Shown: one piece after another, positions 62,376 through 64,000 of the stretch
How positions within the stretch are numbered: position 1 is the stretch's first letter
Layout: each line of letters begins with the position of its first letter
Assembly: GCF_001887355.1 (NCBI RefSeq)
Contig: NZ_MPIN01000015.1
Span: forward strand, 53,744 to 117,743
Source of the DNA: Cystobacter ferrugineus
GTDB lineage: Bacteria; Myxococcota; Myxococcia; Myxococcales; Myxococcaceae
Length of the DNA: 64,000 nucleotides
Direction: 5' to 3'
The notes under the pieces: generated by a model
What the model was told of the DNA's origin: nothing
Database searches by the model: none
Seen by the model: only the letters and a program-made list of their open reading frames with translations
Position numbers and translations under genes: made by a program

Positions 62376-63308
62376 TCAGCACCAATCCATGAGGACAATG
62401 ACGCCCTCGAGTCGTGGTTCCACGGTTTCCAGCATGACTTTGTGCGTAGCGCTTCGCACTCCGGCCCGGAAATCAAATCCGCATGCCCTCGCAAGCTCGC
62501 GCTCGGCCAGAAAATCACGCACATGTTTTCTGAGCACAATGTCCTGAAGTTCTAGCGGGTATGTATCGAAATTGTCGGTCTTCACCTCCCAAAGCACACC
62601 CGCGACAACTTGCAACGCGTCGAAAGCCTTGCCGTTGACCAGCGCGTTGGCCCCACGGTAGGCGTTGAACTTGATCCCGTCTGCGCACTTGTTGTGCAGC
62701 TTGTTCCCGCCCTTGGGCGGCACCCGCCTAGGCTTGCACTCCGGACGGCGCTCTTGCTCCGTGACTTCGGTTGGCCCCACGGGAGGGAAGTCCGGCCCTT
62801 TGGGCTCCGGCTCGGGCCTTTTTTTCGGCGAGGGTTCCTGCGGAGCGAGCTTCGTTTCAGGCACGGGCCGCGTTTCAGGCGCGGGCTTTGCGTCTTCTTG
62901 ATCGGCCCATTTCAGTTCATATGCATCCAGGGCCTCTTTGATGGCGAATCCCACTACCACCACGCCCGCGATGATCACCGCTCCCACGACGATCTCCGGG
63001 GCCGCGAGGACGCAAAGCCCGACTCCCACGGCAGCGGCACCGGCAGAGGCCACCGCGCATCGTCCCGTGATGTCGTGAAACTCGAGCCGGTCATGGTCGA
63101 GGGCATGAAAGCACCGCTCCGCCAGCACGGGCCAGGGCTCGGAAGCCTCTTGGACGGCGCACCGCCCCCCGTCCTTCCAGGGCAGCGTCGCCGCTCGCTG
63201 GAGATTGGCGAGCCTCGGGTCCCGGGCTGCTGGCTGTGTTGGGCTGGGCGGTGTCGTCGTACAGGCTGAGAGAAAGAGCAGCAGTGCGGCGCACGCTCGG
63301 AGACGCAT
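62376..63308 (-). CDS. Lipoprotein with C-terminal nuclease-like domain (DUF6310-like), candidate contact toxin
   Basis: A 310-residue lipoprotein (lipobox LSAC, Cys16). Residues 86-125 form hydrophobic helices (VASAGAAAVGVGLCVLAAPEIVVGAVIIAGVVVVGF in short blocks); a Pro/Glu/Lys linker (140-185) follows. The C-terminal domain has D230 in KAFDALQ, then E241-V-K243 in LWEVKTDN, i.e. D-x10-ExK, plus a basic NKLHNKCADGIKFNAYRGANAL lead. It looks like a PD-(D/E)xK nuclease. GGAGG is 8 nt before the ATG. Immunity gene follows directly. Confidence 0.72.
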   Translation of the reverse strand: MRLRACAALLLFLSACTTTPPSPTQPAARDPRLANLQRAATLPWKDGGRCAVQEASEPWPVLAERCFHALDHDRLEFHDITGRCAVASAGAAAVGVGLCVLAAPEIVVGAVIIAGVVVVGFAIKEALDAYELKWADQEDAKPAPETRPVPETKLAPQEPSPKKRPEPEPKGPDFPPVGPTEVTEQERRPECKPRRVPPKGGNKLHNKCADGIKFNAYRGANALVNGKAFDALQVVAGVLWEVKTDNFDTYPLELQDIVLRKHVRDFLAERELARACGFDFRAGVRSATHKVMLETVEPRLEGVIVLMDWC

Positions 63309-63643
63309 GACCAAGTCCTCCAATCAAGTCAGGATCTGGAAGATCCTGGCGGGGCGGTTCGGAGTATGGCAGAGCGCCCCAACGGCCACGAATGAGCCCT
63401 CCGCCTCTGCGCCTCCTGCCGGAACTGCTCCAACTCCTTCTCCACGTGCACCTCCAGGTTTATTGCCTGGACATCTCACGCCACTGCCTCTCTCGTCACG
63501 ACGGGGAATGGCGAGCAGTTACGGTGTTCCGCCAGCCGCGCCCGCCCGAGGTGCTCAAGAAATGGAGACATGGGACTCCCTGATACGTATGGACAGGGAA
63601 ATAGGACCCGGAAGGTCTGATAACGGAAGTCAGTTGAATGTTC
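63309..63643. other. Intergenic region, 335 bp
   Basis: Separates the lipoprotein toxin-like gene from the IS630-like gene. No gene is recognised. It should hold the toxin-immunity promoter near 63309-63380; the other side is the 3' end of the transposase, where an IS end is expected but was not identified. Confidence 0.4.
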
Positions 63644-64000
63644 CTATATCTTATACCCACAATGCCGGAACCAGCCGTCGATGTCCTCGCACGTGATGAG
63701 GTCCATGGCCCTGGCAATGGCGTCGTCGAGCGCCTGTAGAGTGCGCGCCTCCATGCTCTTGAGCAGTTCCTTGAGCTTGTTCCAGAGCAATTCAATGGGA
63801 TTGAGGTCCGGCGAGTAAGGGGGAAGGAAGAGAACATGGGCACCGGCGGCACGGATACGCTCCAGGATGTGCTCGGGCTTGTGCGCACCCACATTGTCCA
63901 TGACGACGATGTCGCCGGGATTGAGCTTGGGGACGAGCATGTGCTCGACGAATGCCTCGAAAACATCGCCCGTCGTGGCTCCTTCGATGGTCATCAGTGC
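63644..64000 (-). CDS. IS630-family transposase, C-terminal part (cut by right edge)
   Basis: The frame is open to the right edge, with only the DDE domain in view. The strings VVMDNVGAHKPEHI (second Asp) and LPPYSPDLNPIELLWNKLKE (DDE/Glu region) are the IS630/Tc1-mariner signature. The first Asp lies beyond the window. Whether the copy is complete cannot be judged. It borders the toxin island. Confidence 0.85.
   Translation of the reverse strand, partial: ALMTIEGATTGDVFEAFVEHMLVPKLNPGDIVVMDNVGAHKPEHILERIRAAGAHVLFLPPYSPDLNPIELLWNKLKELLKSMEARTLQALDDAIARAMDLITCEDIDGWFRHCGYKI

Noticed and set aside
62610..63269. Plus-strand frame of 219 codons opposite the DUF6310-like gene
   Set aside because: Antisense shadow; the minus-strand gene has lipobox, ribosome site and nuclease-like motif.

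Overview
The window is high-GC DNA from a myxobacterium, most likely suborder Cystobacterineae (Archangium/Cystobacter/Myxococcus relatives). The clearest evidence is a complete pomY-pomZ-pomX division-site cluster whose PomZ and PomX carry the functional residues known from Myxococcus xanthus at the same numbering. Support comes from myxobacterial paralogue families (DUF2378, DUF2381, Ser/Thr kinases, a kinase-PilZ fusion). No rRNA, tRNA or CRISPR array was seen. Family names are recognised from motifs and memory; no search was run.

Layout. 1-3.2 kb: a subtilisin-like protease (cut by the left edge) coupled to an AAA ATPase. 3.9-7.8 kb: an osmotic-stress cluster (MscS channel, glycine-betaine-type ABC ATPase, fused binding protein-permease). 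7.9-9.8 kb: stress genes (Rnk, CBS pair, DUF421). 9.9-11.5 kb: a REP-associated tyrosine transposase (RAYT) between two oppositely oriented arrays of a short sequence. 11.6-20 kb: DUF2378, P450, cupin lipoprotein, M6-type metalloprotease, sirtuin, heme A synthase. 20-41 kb: housekeeping and signalling genes (aldehyde dehydrogenases, methyltransferase, PAP2 phosphatase, acetyltransferase-like protein, two histidine kinases, kinase-PilZ protein, gluconokinase, PLD-like protein, AraC and XRE regulators, NYN nuclease, lytic transglycosylase). 41.4-45.2 kb: pomYZX. 45.4-50.8 kb: two ferritin-like proteins, DUF924, TspO, an M50B-like protein and a SEC-C protein.

From 50.8 kb to the right edge lies an accessory island built of toxin/immunity-like modules, gene fragments and mobile-element remains. 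It holds an exported HNH nuclease coupled to a DUF4265 protein between two ~268-bp direct repeats, and a frameshifted small Cys-rich gene with a probable partner. A DUF2381 gene stub is cut by an IS3-like element. A DUF3800 protein follows. Two lipoproteins carry a D-x10-ExK nuclease-like signature, one coupled to a DUF5953-like protein. There is also a kinase-DUF2381-HEAT operon, and an IS630-type transposase is cut by the right edge. The island resembles the rapidly exchanged kin-discrimination/polymorphic-toxin loci of myxobacteria; delivery by outer-membrane exchange (SitA-like) is inference.
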